Origin: Aliibacillus thermotolerans
Lineage (GTDB): Bacteria > Bacillota > Bacilli > Bacillales > Marinococcaceae
Length of the DNA: 44,601 nucleotides
Direction: 5' to 3'
Assembly: GCF_027853235.1 (NCBI RefSeq)
Contig: NZ_WKJG01000031.1
Location: 1-44,601, forward strand
Position numbers and translations under genes: made by a program. The notes beneath the pieces were generated by a model that worked only from the letters and a program-made list of their open reading frames with translations, was not told the origin of the DNA and searched no databases. Of the stretch, positions 28,627 through 38,048 are shown piece by piece. Each line of letters opens with the position of its first letter. Within the stretch, counting starts at the first letter, position 1.

Positions 28627-29835
28627 ATGACATTCTACCTCATCATTGGTGTGTTCGTCATCCCTTTTTTTCTGTTTATATGGTGTAAATTAGATTTTAT
28701 GCTCGGAAAAAAGCGTCACAATCACGAACGCGAGCACATTTTTTATCCTCGCAGAAAAGGGCATATTACTTTTTTTCGTGATGGAAAAACTTTTTTTGAC
28801 GCATACTTTGAAGATATAAAAAACGCTCAACATCACATTCATATTCATTTTTTTATTTTTCGAGATGATCAACTCGGTAGTCAATTAATCCGTCTACTTT
28901 GTAATAAAGCAGAAAATGGCGTCCATGTCAATGTGATGGCAGATCGACTCGGTGCAGGAATGAGTCGAAAAGGACGACGAACACTGAAAAAAAGTGGTGT
29001 TCAATTTACCTATTCTCAAAAAGTTTCCCTTCCGTTTCTTTTTTTTAGTCTCAATCGCCGTAACCATCGTAAAATGACAATTATTGATGGGAAAATTGGT
29101 TATGTCGGAGGCTTTAATGTAGGGGATGAGTATATTGGAAGGAACCCGGAACTCGGGTTTTGGCGTGATTTCCATCTCCGAATCGAGGGACAAGGGGTAA
29201 CGGATATTCAAACACAATTTTTATCGGATTGGATGAAAGCAAAACAAACACCGTTTCCAAAGGACGATGAATACTTTCCGACCATCGCAGAAGAAGGAAA
29301 AGATACTTATCAAATTCTCGCCTCCGATGGCTCCGGTTTAGAGACTTTTTTTACACAAGCAATCGAACAGGCAAAAAAATATTTGTATATCGCATCTCCC
29401 TATTTTGTTCCCTCAAACCGCATTCAAAAAAGTATTCTGCAAGCGATAGATCAAGGGGTAGACGTCCACATTATTTTACCCGAAAAAAGAGATCATCCGT
29501 TTGTGAAAGAAGCATCCTATGCATTTTTAGAACAATTAATGAGCAAAGGTGCTTCCGTTTACTACTTTCGGGAAGGTTTTTTTCACGCAAAAGCATTGCT
29601 TATCGATGAAAAATGTTGCGACGTTGGAACGGCAAACATGGACATGCGCAGCTTTTTCTTAAACAATGAAATGAACGTGTTATTGTTTTCCTCTGATCTG
29701 ATTCAAGAAGTAAAAAACACGTTAGATAAAGATATAGAAAAATCTCTCCGGGTGAAAAAAGAAGATTTACAAAACAAATCATTTTGGGCAAATGCTAGAG
29801 AACAAATCGCCCTGCGCATAAAAGAATTACTATAA
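28627..29835 (+). CDS. ywjE: cardiolipin synthase-like phospholipase D protein (YwjE/ClsB type)
   Basis: Condenses two phosphatidylglycerols to cardiolipin at the membrane. 402 residues with one N-terminal membrane segment (about 3-20) and two phospholipase D HKD motifs: NHRKMTIIDGKIGYVGG (about 140-157) and FHAKALLIDEKCCDVGTANMD (about 319-338). B. subtilis ywjE is at the same place beside ywjF. ATG 28627 follows CAGGAGG. No terminator with a T-run was seen immediately after its stop. Confidence 0.92.
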   Translation: MTFYLIIGVFVIPFFLFIWCKLDFMLGKKRHNHEREHIFYPRRKGHITFFRDGKTFFDAYFEDIKNAQHHIHIHFFIFRDDQLGSQLIRLLCNKAENGVHVNVMADRLGAGMSRKGRRTLKKSGVQFTYSQKVSLPFLFFSLNRRNHRKMTIIDGKIGYVGGFNVGDEYIGRNPELGFWRDFHLRIEGQGVTDIQTQFLSDWMKAKQTPFPKDDEYFPTIAEEGKDTYQILASDGSGLETFFTQAIEQAKKYLYIASPYFVPSNRIQKSILQAIDQGVDVHIILPEKRDHPFVKEASYAFLEQLMSKGASVYYFREGFFHAKALLIDEKCCDVGTANMDMRSFFLNNEMNVLLFSSDLIQEVKNTLDKDIEKSLRVKKEDLQNKSFWANAREQIALRIKELL

Positions 29836-29847
29836 GGGACGAAACTT

Positions 29848-29958
29848 TTAGAAAACGTCATCCAAGGAAACCGGCATAGCGTGAAAGTGGTTATACGTTT
29901 CCGGGTCATCTTCATACAACAAGACAGTGCAAAAAAGTTTACGCATATTTCCTTTCAT
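29848..29958 (-). CDS. possible small protein (36 aa or less)
   Basis: A minus-strand frame ends with LLYEDDPETYNHFHAM-PVSLDDVF, a composition unlike random shadow frames. Possible starts are ATG 29958, ATG 29946 (AAAGGA just upstream, giving 32 aa) and ATG 29976. The frame is open further upstream (YEQKTWMC) until a stop at about 30030, so it may instead be the degraded end of a longer gene. It overlaps the proposed pfeT promoter in antisense. No family recognised. Confidence 0.3.
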   Translation of the reverse strand: MKGNMRKLFCTVLLYEDDPETYNHFHAMPVSLDDVF

Positions 29959-29966
29959 GGTAAAAT
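29938..29966 (+). promoter_or_regulatory. probable promoter of the P1B ATPase gene
   Basis: TTTACG (29938-29943), 17-base spacer, TAAAAT (29961-29966). The resulting leader of about 140 bases contains the hairpin at 30026-30050. No clear PerR or Fur box was recognised, although B. subtilis pfeT is controlled by these regulators. Confidence 0.5.
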
Positions 29967-30007
29967 GAGTGCACATCCACGTTTTTTGTTCATAAACTAT
30001 ATAAAAT

Positions 30008-30050
30008 GAAAAATAAAGAAAAAAGAGCTGTCACCAATGAGGTGGCAGCT
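30008..30050 (-). terminator. hairpin in the pfeT leader, terminator-like on the minus strand
   Basis: AGCTGTCACC / GGTGGCAGCT (30026-30035 with 30041-30050), 10 bp with one G-U pair and a five-base loop. On the minus strand it is followed by CTTTTTTCTTTATTTTT, a good intrinsic terminator; on the plus strand only TCGTGCATTTTT follows, weaker. The minus-strand transcript it would end can only come from the hydrolase gene at 31965-32747. Confidence 0.6.
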
Positions 30051-30110
30051 TCGTGCATTTTTAAGGGGAGTGAAGATGATTTTCCTTATCAATGGAAGGA
30101 GGGGATGCAA

Positions 30111-31979
30111 ATGACATCCATCCAATTGTGGAAATCAAGGGAATGGCAGTTTGCCCTCATTAGTGGCGTTTTAATCGTGTTTGCTTGGGTGTTAGAAACA
30201 AGTGCTTTTATGATTAGTGCAGCCATCATTTATTTGTTGGCCTATGCCATCGGTGGGTTTTATAAGGCGAAAGAAGGCATTGTCGATTTTTTCAAAGAAC
30301 GGAAATTAAATGTAGAAATCTTAATGATTATCGCTGCCATTGGAGCTGCTATCATTGGCTATTGGGCAGAAGGAGCACTGCTCATCTTCATCTTTGCGAT
30401 GAGCGGAGCGCTGGAAACGTATACGATGAACAAAAGTGAAAAAGAATTATCGGCATTAATGGATTTACAACCGCAAGAAGCGACCGTTTTAGAGGGCGAT
30501 AGAGAAATGATTGTGCCTGCAAAACAATTGCGGATTGGTGATCGAATATTAGTAAAACCAGGTGAGCGGATTCCGACGGATGGAGTGGTTGTTCATGGGA
30601 GTTCGACGGTGGACGAATCAGCGCTTTCAGGAGAGTCGATTCCGCTTCTTAAACAAATGGATGACGAAGTATTTGCCGGAACAGTAAACGGAAACGGTTC
30701 GTTACAAATCTACGTAACAAAACGGATGGAAGAGACGTTGTTTCAAAAGATTATTGATCTGGTTCAATCGACAAAAGCGGAAAAACCGCCTTCTCATCAA
30801 TTTATTGAGCGTTTTGAGAGCGGATATGTAAAAACCGTGTTCATTGTCACTGCTCTCATGTTATTCCTTCCTCACTACATCCTTGGCTGGAGTTGGACGG
30901 AGACTTGGTACCGGGCAATGGTGCTTCTTGTTGTTGCATCACCGTGTGCGTTAATTGCTTCCATTATGCCGGCCACTTTATCCGCTGTCTCCAATGGTGC
31001 GCGGCAAGGTATTTTATTTAAAGGCGGTGTTCATTTAGAAAAACTCGCCCAAATTCGTGCCGTCGCCTTTGATAAAACGGGAACGCTCACGAATGGAGAA
31101 CCGGAAGTGACCGACGTTCTCGTACGAGAAGGGGAATCAAAAAAAGAAATTTTTCACGCGGTTGCTTCCATTGAAAATCAATCGACCCATCCATTGTCAC
31201 ATGCAATGATTCGCTATGCACATACGCTCGAAATAACGGATTTTTCCAGACCGGAAGCGATGAAAGAAATTGACGGATTTGGAATTGAGGCAACTTTACA
31301 CGGCACGACCTGGCGAATCGGAAAACGAGATTTTGTAAGTGACAACATGGCGACCTTTTTTCCAGATGAAGTAGAGCAGTTTCAACAAGACGGAAAAACG
31401 ATTGTGTATGTGGCAAACGATACCGGACCGGTAGCTGTCATTGCCCTTGAAGATACGATTCGAGAAGAAGCGAAACATTTAATAAAGCAGCTAAATAAAA
31501 ATGGCATCCACACCGTCATGTTAACAGGTGATCATCAACGTACAGCTCAATCCATTGCCAAACAAGCCGGAATGAAAGAATATGTGGCAAACTGTCTTCC
31601 AGAAGATAAAGTGGCAGAATTAAAAAAATTAAAAGAAAAATATGGAAGTGTTGCCATGGTTGGAGACGGCATTAACGACGCTCCCGCATTAGCCACCGCC
31701 ACGACCGGCATTGCCATGGGCGCTGGAACGGATGTTGCCATGGAAACAGCTGATATCGTTTTAATGAAAGATGAACTATCGAGCATAACCCACGCCTTCC
31801 GATTATCGAAACGAATGAATCGCATCGTGCGGCAAAATATCATTTTCTCTATCGCGGTGATTGTCCTTCTCATTGGTGCGAATTTTACCCAAGAATTGAG
31901 TTTGCCATTAGGAGTGATTGGACACGAAGGTAGCACCATTCTCGTCATTTTAAACGGACTTCGATTACTCCGGGACTAA
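30111..31979 (+). CDS. pfeT: P1B-4 type metal efflux ATPase (PfeT/ZosA-like)
   Basis: Heavy-metal transporting P-type ATPase of 622 residues without an N-terminal metal-binding domain. The sixth-helix metal motif is SPC (VASPCALIAS, about 277-279), not CPC, and the last helix carries HEGST (about 605), both features of the P1B-4 class that exports Fe(II) or Co(II); B. subtilis PfeT (formerly ZosA) is of this type. Phosphorylation site DKTGTLTNGEP (about 321), actuator SALSGESIP, hinge GDGINDAPAL. Start at ATG 30111, eight bases after AAGGAGGGG; 35 in-frame codons upstream are rejected. The 3' end overlaps the convergent hydrolase by 15 bases. Confidence 0.9.
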   Translation: MTSIQLWKSREWQFALISGVLIVFAWVLETSAFMISAAIIYLLAYAIGGFYKAKEGIVDFFKERKLNVEILMIIAAIGAAIIGYWAEGALLIFIFAMSGALETYTMNKSEKELSALMDLQPQEATVLEGDREMIVPAKQLRIGDRILVKPGERIPTDGVVVHGSSTVDESALSGESIPLLKQMDDEVFAGTVNGNGSLQIYVTKRMEETLFQKIIDLVQSTKAEKPPSHQFIERFESGYVKTVFIVTALMLFLPHYILGWSWTETWYRAMVLLVVASPCALIASIMPATLSAVSNGARQGILFKGGVHLEKLAQIRAVAFDKTGTLTNGEPEVTDVLVREGESKKEIFHAVASIENQSTHPLSHAMIRYAHTLEITDFSRPEAMKEIDGFGIEATLHGTTWRIGKRDFVSDNMATFFPDEVEQFQQDGKTIVYVANDTGPVAVIALEDTIREEAKHLIKQLNKNGIHTVMLTGDHQRTAQSIAKQAGMKEYVANCLPEDKVAELKKLKEKYGSVAMVGDGINDAPALATATTGIAMGAGTDVAMETADIVLMKDELSSITHAFRLSKRMNRIVRQNIIFSIAVIVLLIGANFTQELSLPLGVIGHEGSTILVILNGLRLLRD

Positions 31980-32747
31980 GCGATTGGCAAAGCGTTTAAT
32001 AATCGCATTATAAACATCAGATTGACGGGTTGGCACTTGATGAGCAACCCTGTCGACAAAAACTAAATCCGTCGGTAGACCTTTTCTCTGTTTATAAAAT
32101 ATATACGGATAATAATGAACGTAAAAGTCCCATCTCCCATATATTAAAAGAAGCGGGACCGTTATTTGAGATAACTGGTCAGTCACTTTGTAAGATAAAC
32201 CTGACTCGTACAAAGATTGTAATAACGACGGATCCACTTGTAATATCGTGTCATAAATAAGACGACGATGGCGCAAGTCGGTTGCATGAGAGAAGGAAAG
32301 AATTTGTCCAAGTAATCCGATATAGTTTTTATGAGCAAGCTGTATCCCAAGATGAAATTGTTTCCTTAAAAGGGTCGTGCATACTTCCGGAAACCCTCCG
32401 GTGAGCACGACTCCTTTTGTTTTTTCCGGCCACCGTCGTGCAAATTCTAACGCGACCGATGCCCCGCTGGAGTAACCACAAATAATTGCTTGTCTTACCT
32501 GTAATTCTGTTAAGAGATGGTAAACGTCCACCGCCCATTCCGAAATTGTTAACGTTCCTTTCCCATTGTCGCTGAAACCATGTCCTCTCGCATCCATCAA
32601 AATGACTTGGAACTCGCGGGAGAGGGATTTTTGTTTGAAAAACGTCGTCGCTCCCATGGCAGGTGGATGTATAAATACAATCGTAGAACCACGCTCCCCC
32701 CATTTTTCATAGTAAAGGTTTGCACTTTGCGACTTTAAAAAAGGCAC
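31965..32747 (-). CDS. alpha/beta hydrolase
   Basis: 260 residues, alpha/beta-hydrolase fold. Oxyanion motif IHPPAMG, DARGHGFSDN, nucleophile elbow GYSSGASVAL, acid Asp in LLLIYGRWDFYV and catalytic His in DRVAHQVPT. No signal peptide, so cytoplasmic; substrate unknown. GTG 32747 behind AAAAGGAGGGGG. It forms an operon with the upstream XapX gene (gap 18 bases). No terminator lies between its stop and the convergent ATPase gene. Confidence 0.88.
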   Translation of the reverse strand: MPFLKSQSANLYYEKWGERGSTIVFIHPPAMGATTFFKQKSLSREFQVILMDARGHGFSDNGKGTLTISEWAVDVYHLLTELQVRQAIICGYSSGASVALEFARRWPEKTKGVVLTGGFPEVCTTLLRKQFHLGIQLAHKNYIGLLGQILSFSHATDLRHRRLIYDTILQVDPSLLQSLYESGLSYKVTDQLSQITVPLLLIYGRWDFYVHYYPYIFYKQRKGLPTDLVFVDRVAHQVPTRQSDVYNAIIKRFANRLVPE

Positions 32748-32765
32748 CGAACCCCCTCCTTTTCA

Positions 32766-32924
32766 TCAGGAGAATAACCATCCAAATAGTTTATAACCAA
32801 GGTATATCCCCACAATTCCCATCACTCCGGCAAGCGCAGGAGGTGCGGGAATCGGAAGACGAATCCATGCAAACAAAAAACCAACGATAGCACCCGTAAG
32901 GAGCGCCAAAAGCAATTCTTTCAT
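32766..32924 (-). CDS. XapX domain membrane protein (DUF1427), 52 aa
   Basis: Very small membrane protein with two hydrophobic helices around a proline-rich turn (WIRLPIPAPPALAGVMGIVG), the signature of the XapX family. ATG 32924 follows AAGGGAGGATAAAAC. The family is often found beside nucleoside or sugar metabolism genes but its role is unknown. Cotranscribed with the hydrolase. Confidence 0.88.
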   Translation of the reverse strand: MKELLLALLTGAIVGFLFAWIRLPIPAPPALAGVMGIVGIYLGYKLFGWLFS

Positions 32925-33053
32925 GTTTTATCCTCCCTTCTTAGCATGACCGCTTCTGCAATCGTTATGCAAACCTTCTTTCCCATTATGATAAAATGAA
33001 ATGAAAAAAGAAGAATTTGAAAAACATATCGTTATCGAATGGGGTGTGAGAAG

Positions 33054-34172
33054 ATGAAAGTCATTGTCGTTGGCGGAGGAATTGTCGGAATGAGCGCGGC
33101 CTATCATTTGGCTCGTGAAGGGAGTGTGGACGTTACTCTCGTCGATCAAAAACATGAAGGGCAAGCCACTGAAGCAGGCGCAGGGATTGTTTGTCCTTGG
33201 ATTTCCGAACGAAAAGATGATAAAGATTGGTACGAATTGGCCTGTGCCGGTGCTCGCTATTATACGACGCTCGTGGAGCATTTAAAAAAAGATGGGGAAG
33301 AAGATTGGGGATTTAAGCGGGTCGGTGCGCTTGCTGTCAGTGAGGATGAAGCGGAGCTGGATCAAATAGAAGAAAGTGCGCAGGACGCGAAACGAACTTT
33401 TCCGGAAGTAGGTAACATCACACGTTTAACAAACGAGGGGGCGAAAGACCTTTTTCCACTTTTAAACGATCGTTTGAGTGCCATTCATCTTTCAGGCGGG
33501 ATGCGCATAGATGGCAGACAACTACGAGAAGCTCTCAAGCGGGCGGCAATCAGACATCGGGCGAGCATCATCCACGGAAAAGCACGCCTTTCAACAGAAG
33601 GAAATCAAGTAAAAGGTATCTACATGGAAGAATCGTTTCACCCGGCTGATCACGTCATCGTAGCTGCAGGTGCTTGGGCGCCGGAATTGCTTTCTTCCAT
33701 TGGAGTCACGCTTCCCATTGAACCTCAGCGCGGACAAATTGTACACTTGCAAATGCCAAAAACGGATACGTCCGAGTGGCCGATGGTTCTTCCGAGAACG
33801 AGTTATTACATCGTACCGTTTGATCATTCCCGCATCGTTATAGGCGCTTCACGGGAAAATGGGGCAGGTTTCGATTACCGACAAACCGCCGGTGGCATTC
33901 AAGAAGTGTTAAACAACACGCTTTCTGTCGCTCCGGGATTGGCGGAAACTACATTGCATGAACTGCGTATCGGTTTTCGCCCGGTCGGACCGGATCATCT
34001 TCCCGTTATCGGACGGATACAATCCATTGAAGGGGTGAGCGTTGTCAATGGCCTTGGCTCTTTGGGGTTAACAATGGGTCCTTATACGGGAAAACTAATG
34101 ACCGATTGGACGCTTGGAAAAGAGATGGAAATGGACCTATCCCCTTATGATCCGCAGCGATTTGACAATTAA
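33054..34172 (+). CDS. FAD-dependent oxidoreductase (DadA/glycine oxidase family)
   Basis: 372 residues. N-terminal dinucleotide-binding motif VIVVGGGIVGMSAAYHLA (3-20), second FAD motif VIVAAGAWAPELLSSIGV, and the C-terminal GLGSLGLTMGP block that closes over the flavin. The family oxidises D-amino acids, glycine, sarcosine or proline-like amines. Start ATG 33054 after GGGGTG; a start five codons earlier is less likely. Divergent from the XapX gene; no specific substrate can be read from the sequence. Confidence 0.88.
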   Translation: MKVIVVGGGIVGMSAAYHLAREGSVDVTLVDQKHEGQATEAGAGIVCPWISERKDDKDWYELACAGARYYTTLVEHLKKDGEEDWGFKRVGALAVSEDEAELDQIEESAQDAKRTFPEVGNITRLTNEGAKDLFPLLNDRLSAIHLSGGMRIDGRQLREALKRAAIRHRASIIHGKARLSTEGNQVKGIYMEESFHPADHVIVAAGAWAPELLSSIGVTLPIEPQRGQIVHLQMPKTDTSEWPMVLPRTSYYIVPFDHSRIVIGASRENGAGFDYRQTAGGIQEVLNNTLSVAPGLAETTLHELRIGFRPVGPDHLPVIGRIQSIEGVSVVNGLGSLGLTMGPYTGKLMTDWTLGKEMEMDLSPYDPQRFDN

Positions 34173-34211
34173 CAAGCGCTATTTTTTCTATTTGTAATTA
34201 GGGAGAATTTC

Positions 34212-34556
34212 ATGTCTTTCATTATAAAATTGCATTCTGCGTTGTTGTCTCCTTTTATTTTTTGGGCAATCGTTGGGAGAACACATGTTATCTTTTATCC
34301 TGAGTCAAATATAGCGGTGATGTTTGGGATCACGCTTATTTATTCCTTGCCTGTTTATCTGATTCTAGGCATTCCATCTTCTCTTCTGATAGAGAAGATT
34401 TTAGAAAGAAAATATCTCATTGGAAGTATACTTACAAACTTCATCTCTTCTATTCATCTCATAGACGCCATCCGATTTGGTGCTTTGTTAGGAGCCATCG
34501 CGTCATTTATCTTCTTTCACCTCCATTTTTTGCTTGAAGTATATTCAAAGAAATAA
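34212..34556 (+). CDS. small membrane protein of unknown function (114 aa)
   Basis: Three to four hydrophobic segments (about 5-24, 35-58, 70-82, 87-108), including SLPVYLILGIPSSLLIEKIL. ATG 34212 has AGGGAGAATTTC just upstream, so it is likely a true gene, cotranscribed with the oxidoreductase (40-base gap). No family recognised. Confidence 0.7.
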   Translation: MSFIIKLHSALLSPFIFWAIVGRTHVIFYPESNIAVMFGITLIYSLPVYLILGIPSSLLIEKILERKYLIGSILTNFISSIHLIDAIRFGALLGAIASFIFFHLHFLLEVYSKK

Positions 34557-34638
34557 GCTTTTTTATGAGTCTTTATCGCTTCCACCAACGAGAGCGAGAC
34601 ACATGTTCCTTCATGAACTACAACCCCATCAAACAAAT

Positions 34639-34676
34639 GAAGCTATCCCTCAGAAAAAGGAATAGCTTCATTTTTT
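34639..34676. terminator. terminator between the membrane protein gene and argS
   Basis: GAAGCTAT / ATAGCTTC (34639-34646 with 34662-34669), extended by CC/GG, followed by ATTTTTTAC on the plus strand. It also lies directly at the argS 3' end, so may serve both convergent genes. Confidence 0.85.
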
Positions 34677-36345
34677 ACATTCTTTCTGGTGCGGCAACTC
34701 CGATAAGTTTCATGCCGTTTTGTAACGTGATTTGCGTCGCTTTGACAAGGGCGAGTCGGGCTTTCGTTTTTTCTTCGTCTTCTTCATCAACGACTCGTTC
34801 GGCGTTGTAAAAGCGGTGAAAAGCAGAAGCTAAGTCGTGTAAATACGTGGTTATTCGGTGTGGAGCGCGCTTTTCCGCAGCGATTGCTACCGTTTCTGGA
34901 AATTCAGCAATTTTTTTTAATACGTCAAATTCTTTCTCGGACGAAATCGGTGCGAGACTGGCGCTCGGATCGAACGTAAATCCTTTTTCTTCCGCTTGTC
35001 TAAAAATGCTACAAACTCGGGCATGAGCGTATTGAACGTAATAGACAGGGTTTTCGTTCGACTGGGACTTCGCAAGATCTAAGTCAAAGTCTAAATGCGT
35101 ATCCGCACTTCTCATCGCAAAGAAATAACGAGTTACATCAATTCCTACTTCTTCCATTAATTCTCGCAACGTCACCGCTTTTCCGGTTCGTTTACTCATT
35201 TTGACCCGTTCGCCATTTTCATACAAATTCACCATTTGAATAATTTGTGTTTCCAGCTGGTCTTTCTCGTAACCGAGTGCTTCGATTGCCGCTTCCATTC
35301 GCGCTATGTACCCGTGGTGGTCCGCCCCCCAAATGTTAATCACTTTTTTAAAGCCGCGCTCAAATTTGTTTTTATGATACGCGATATCCGGCATTAAGTA
35401 CGTATACGATTCGTCACTTTTCACAAGTACTCGGTCTTTGTCATCACCGTATTTCGTCGACTGAAACCATACCGCTCCCTCTTTTTCGTATACTTCCCCT
35501 TTTTCTCTCAGTAAATCAAGGGTCTCTGTCACCTTTCCGTCTTCATACAGAGAGGTTTCCGAAAACCAGACGTCAAATTCCACGCGAAAATCACGTAAGT
35601 CTTGTTTTAATTTTTCCATTTCGCGCTTTAAAGCATACTCTCTGAAAAATTGAAACCGTTCGTCTTCCGGCTTGTCCAAAAGTTGTTCCCCGAACTCTTC
35701 TGCTAAATCTTGACCGAAGGCGCGAATATCTTCGCCAAAATACCCGTCTTCCGGCATGGTCGCATCTTTTCCTAACGCTTCTAAATAACGCGCTTCAACG
35801 GAATAAGCCAAGTTGTTGATTTGATTGCCGGCATCGTTAATATAGTACTCCCGAGTCACGTCATAGCCTGCTTTTGCTAAAATATTACATAACGAATCGC
35901 CCACCGCAGCACCCCGGGCATGGCCTAAGTGTAAATCCCCCGTTGGATTGGCAGAGACAAACTCCACTTGCACTTTTTCCGCATTGCCGACGTTCGTCTC
36001 ACCATAAGACGCTCCTTTTTCATTCACCGTGCGAATGACGTCGAGTAAATGCTCGTTACTAATAAAAAAGTTAATAAACCCCGGGCCTGCAATGTCTATT
36101 TTTTCAATCGACGTTTTCGTCACGTCGATATTTGCTTTAATTTCTTCTGCGATGAGACGCGGTGCTTTTTTCGCCACTCGGGCGAGCTGCATCGCGATGT
36201 TCGTTGCCACATCTCCGTGGTCTTTTTCTTTCGGTGTTTCCAGCACAAAATCAGGAATTTCTTCTTTTGGTGCGAGCCCTGCTTTTTCAATGGCCCGAAT
36301 AATTTCTTCTTTCAGTTGTTCTTTCACTTGTTCCACTGTACTCAC
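34675..36345 (-). CDS. argS: arginyl-tRNA synthetase
   Basis: Class I synthetase charging tRNA-Arg. 556 residues: N-terminal additional domain (1-110) recognising the tRNA D-loop, Rossmann domain with HIGH-like HLGHARGA (after SANPTGDL), [12 protein letters not shown], and the anticodon-binding helical domain at the C-terminus ending IGVAAPERM. The GTG start at 36345 overlaps the ywiB stop by four bases (GTGA), with GAGGAGG inside ywiB, so translation is coupled. No T-box leader is present before ywiB. Confidence 0.97.
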   Translation of the reverse strand: MSTVEQVKEQLKEEIIRAIEKAGLAPKEEIPDFVLETPKEKDHGDVATNIAMQLARVAKKAPRLIAEEIKANIDVTKTSIEKIDIAGPGFINFFISNEHLLDVIRTVNEKGASYGETNVGNAEKVQVEFVSANPTGDLHLGHARGAAVGDSLCNILAKAGYDVTREYYINDAGNQINNLAYSVEARYLEALGKDATMPEDGYFGEDIRAFGQDLAEEFGEQLLDKPEDERFQFFREYALKREMEKLKQDLRDFRVEFDVWFSETSLYEDGKVTETLDLLREKGEVYEKEGAVWFQSTKYGDDKDRVLVKSDESYTYLMPDIAYHKNKFERGFKKVINIWGADHHGYIARMEAAIEALGYEKDQLETQIIQMVNLYENGERVKMSKRTGKAVTLRELMEEVGIDVTRYFFAMRSADTHLDFDLDLAKSQSNENPVYYVQYAHARVCSIFRQAEEKGFTFDPSASLAPISSEKEFDVLKKIAEFPETVAIAAEKRAPHRITTYLHDLASAFHRFYNAERVVDEEDEEKTKARLALVKATQITLQNGMKLIGVAAPERM

Positions 36346-36779
36346 GTAACTTTTGCCTCCTCTATCGAAATAGTAACATCATAGCGCCCCGCCACTGCAC
36401 CTTGCAACGTTAAATCATATCCGAATTGAATGCGGCCTGTGCGCCCACTATCTGACCAAATCATCGCCATCTGATCCGTATCCGCTTCCGTTCGAAACGT
36501 ACCGTACGGGGTCGCATAACTGCCTTCCGTTCTTTTTCCGTACACGTAACGCTGCTTCATATCGACCGCTCCCGAGCGAATGACTGTCACTTCTTGTTTT
36601 CCCACTTTGAGGACCGTCGATATTTCTCCAATATCTTCCAAATCTTCCTTAAAGCGAATGTACGTCAGTTCTTGTTTTTGAAACAACTCTCCCGTCGCTT
36701 CAATTCCAACTTGACTTTTCTCACCTTGTTGAGAAATATTCGTCGTCATTTTCACTGCCACGGGAATTTTATCAGCCAT
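36342..36779 (-). CDS. ywiB: YwiB family protein (DUF1934)
   Basis: 145-residue calycin-like beta-barrel protein of unknown function, constantly found next to argS in Bacillales. Conserved parts: [43 protein letters not shown], and the final [11 protein letters not shown]. Start at ATG 36779 after AAGGAT; the longer frame to 36845 has no ribosome site. Two small inverted repeats lie upstream in the shared gap with the divergent peptidase gene (CAACC / GGTTG about 36908-36924, CATGC / GCATG 36851-36863). Confidence 0.9.
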   Translation of the reverse strand: MADKIPVAVKMTTNISQQGEKSQVGIEATGELFQKQELTYIRFKEDLEDIGEISTVLKVGKQEVTVIRSGAVDMKQRYVYGKRTEGSYATPYGTFRTEADTDQMAMIWSDSGRTGRIQFGYDLTLQGAVAGRYDVTISIEEAKVT

Positions 36780-36975
36780 TCTATCCCATCCTTTTCTATC
36801 TGCATATTTCCGAAAAGACAATCTTAGCACCACATTATGTATCAACGACGCATGCTATGCATGAGAAAAGGAAAATATGAATGAAGTCTCTCTCGACATT
36901 TTACCATACAACCATCCATCGGTTGATACAAAAATGTTATGATGACAAAAGAAGAAAAGGATAAGGAGGATAAGT

Positions 36976-38040
36976 ATGGATACATCGTCACAACATTTTT
37001 TATTTGAACTACTAAACACCCCATCTCCTTCCGGACGGGAGGAAGAAATTCAAAAGAAATGGCTCACATACGTAGAACCTTTCGCGGAAGATTTAAATAC
37101 AGATGCGGCGGGAAATGCGATTGCAACGATCAATAACGATGCGAAACAGCAAATTGTGCTGGCCGGGCACTGCGATGAAATTGGTTTTCTCGTGAAATCC
37201 ATTGATTCCAATGGTTACATTTCTGTCGAAAAACTTGGCGGCATTAGTCATAAACCTGCTCTTGGAATGAAAGTAGAGATTTTAGGAAAAAAAGGACCGA
37301 TTAGCGGTGTGATTGGAGTAAATGCAGAACACCATGGCGGAGCGAAAGATTCTTTTTCTTTCTCCGATTTATTCATTGATTGCGGAGCAACGAGTAAAGA
37401 AGAAATGGAAGAGTATGTGTCGATCGGAGATGTGGCAGTATACAAGCGTACTCCGGAAAAACTTTTGAATGATCAAATTGCCGGTCGCGGCCTTGACAAC
37501 CGAACGGGAGCGTTTATTGTAGCGGAAGTGCTGCGCAAGCTCTCACGTAAAAACATTTCCGTCGGCGTATCCGCTGTCAGTACGGTGAATGAGGAAACGA
37601 ATTTAGGCGGGGCTTACTTTGCAGGGGCTTCCCTTGAACCGTCCCTTGCAATTGCCATTGACGTCACGTTTGCGACAGACTACCCGAGTGCAAACAAAGA
37701 TAAACAAGCGGAAGTGAAACTCGGTGGCGGACCGGTACTTGCAAAAGGAGCGCCAATTAATCGGAAAGCGAATGAATTGTTAGAACAAGTCGCAAAAGAA
37801 GAAGGGATTCCCCTTCAATACGAGCTTACTCCTCGTACAACTGGAACGGATGCGGATCAACTAAGAAAAACAGGAAAAGGAGTGCCTGTTGCCCTTGTCT
37901 CCCTTCCACTGAGATACATGCATTCCCCGGTGGAAACCGCCCATTTAAAAGATATGGAACAAATCATTCACTTATTAACCGCTTTTCTTACACGACTGGA
38001 CGGAACGGAAGATTGGAGACCTGTGTCATTGCCGCTATAA
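36976..38040 (+). CDS. M42 family metallo-aminopeptidase
   Basis: Large tetrahedral aminopeptidase (glutamyl/deblocking aminopeptidase type) with two metal ions. Metal ligands: His in AGHCDEIGF, Asp in GRGLDNRTG, the catalytic Glu pair in VNEETNLGG, Asp in AIDVTFATD and His in MHSPVETAH. 354 residues. The PDZ-like lid insert is about 70-160. ATG 36976 after AAGGAGG. Its stop codon is followed within 17 bases by the terminator end of repeat copy 2. Confidence 0.93.
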   Translation: MDTSSQHFLFELLNTPSPSGREEEIQKKWLTYVEPFAEDLNTDAAGNAIATINNDAKQQIVLAGHCDEIGFLVKSIDSNGYISVEKLGGISHKPALGMKVEILGKKGPISGVIGVNAEHHGGAKDSFSFSDLFIDCGATSKEEMEEYVSIGDVAVYKRTPEKLLNDQIAGRGLDNRTGAFIVAEVLRKLSRKNISVGVSAVSTVNEETNLGGAYFAGASLEPSLAIAIDVTFATDYPSANKDKQAEVKLGGGPVLAKGAPINRKANELLEQVAKEEGIPLQYELTPRTTGTDADQLRKTGKGVPVALVSLPLRYMHSPVETAHLKDMEQIIHLLTAFLTRLDGTEDWRPVSLPL

Positions 38041-38048
38041 TCATTAAG

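Noticed and set aside
36780-36975. T-box leader for argS-ywiB
   Set aside because: No T-box consensus sequence or terminator/antiterminator pair in the 196-base divergent gap; only two small inverted repeats.
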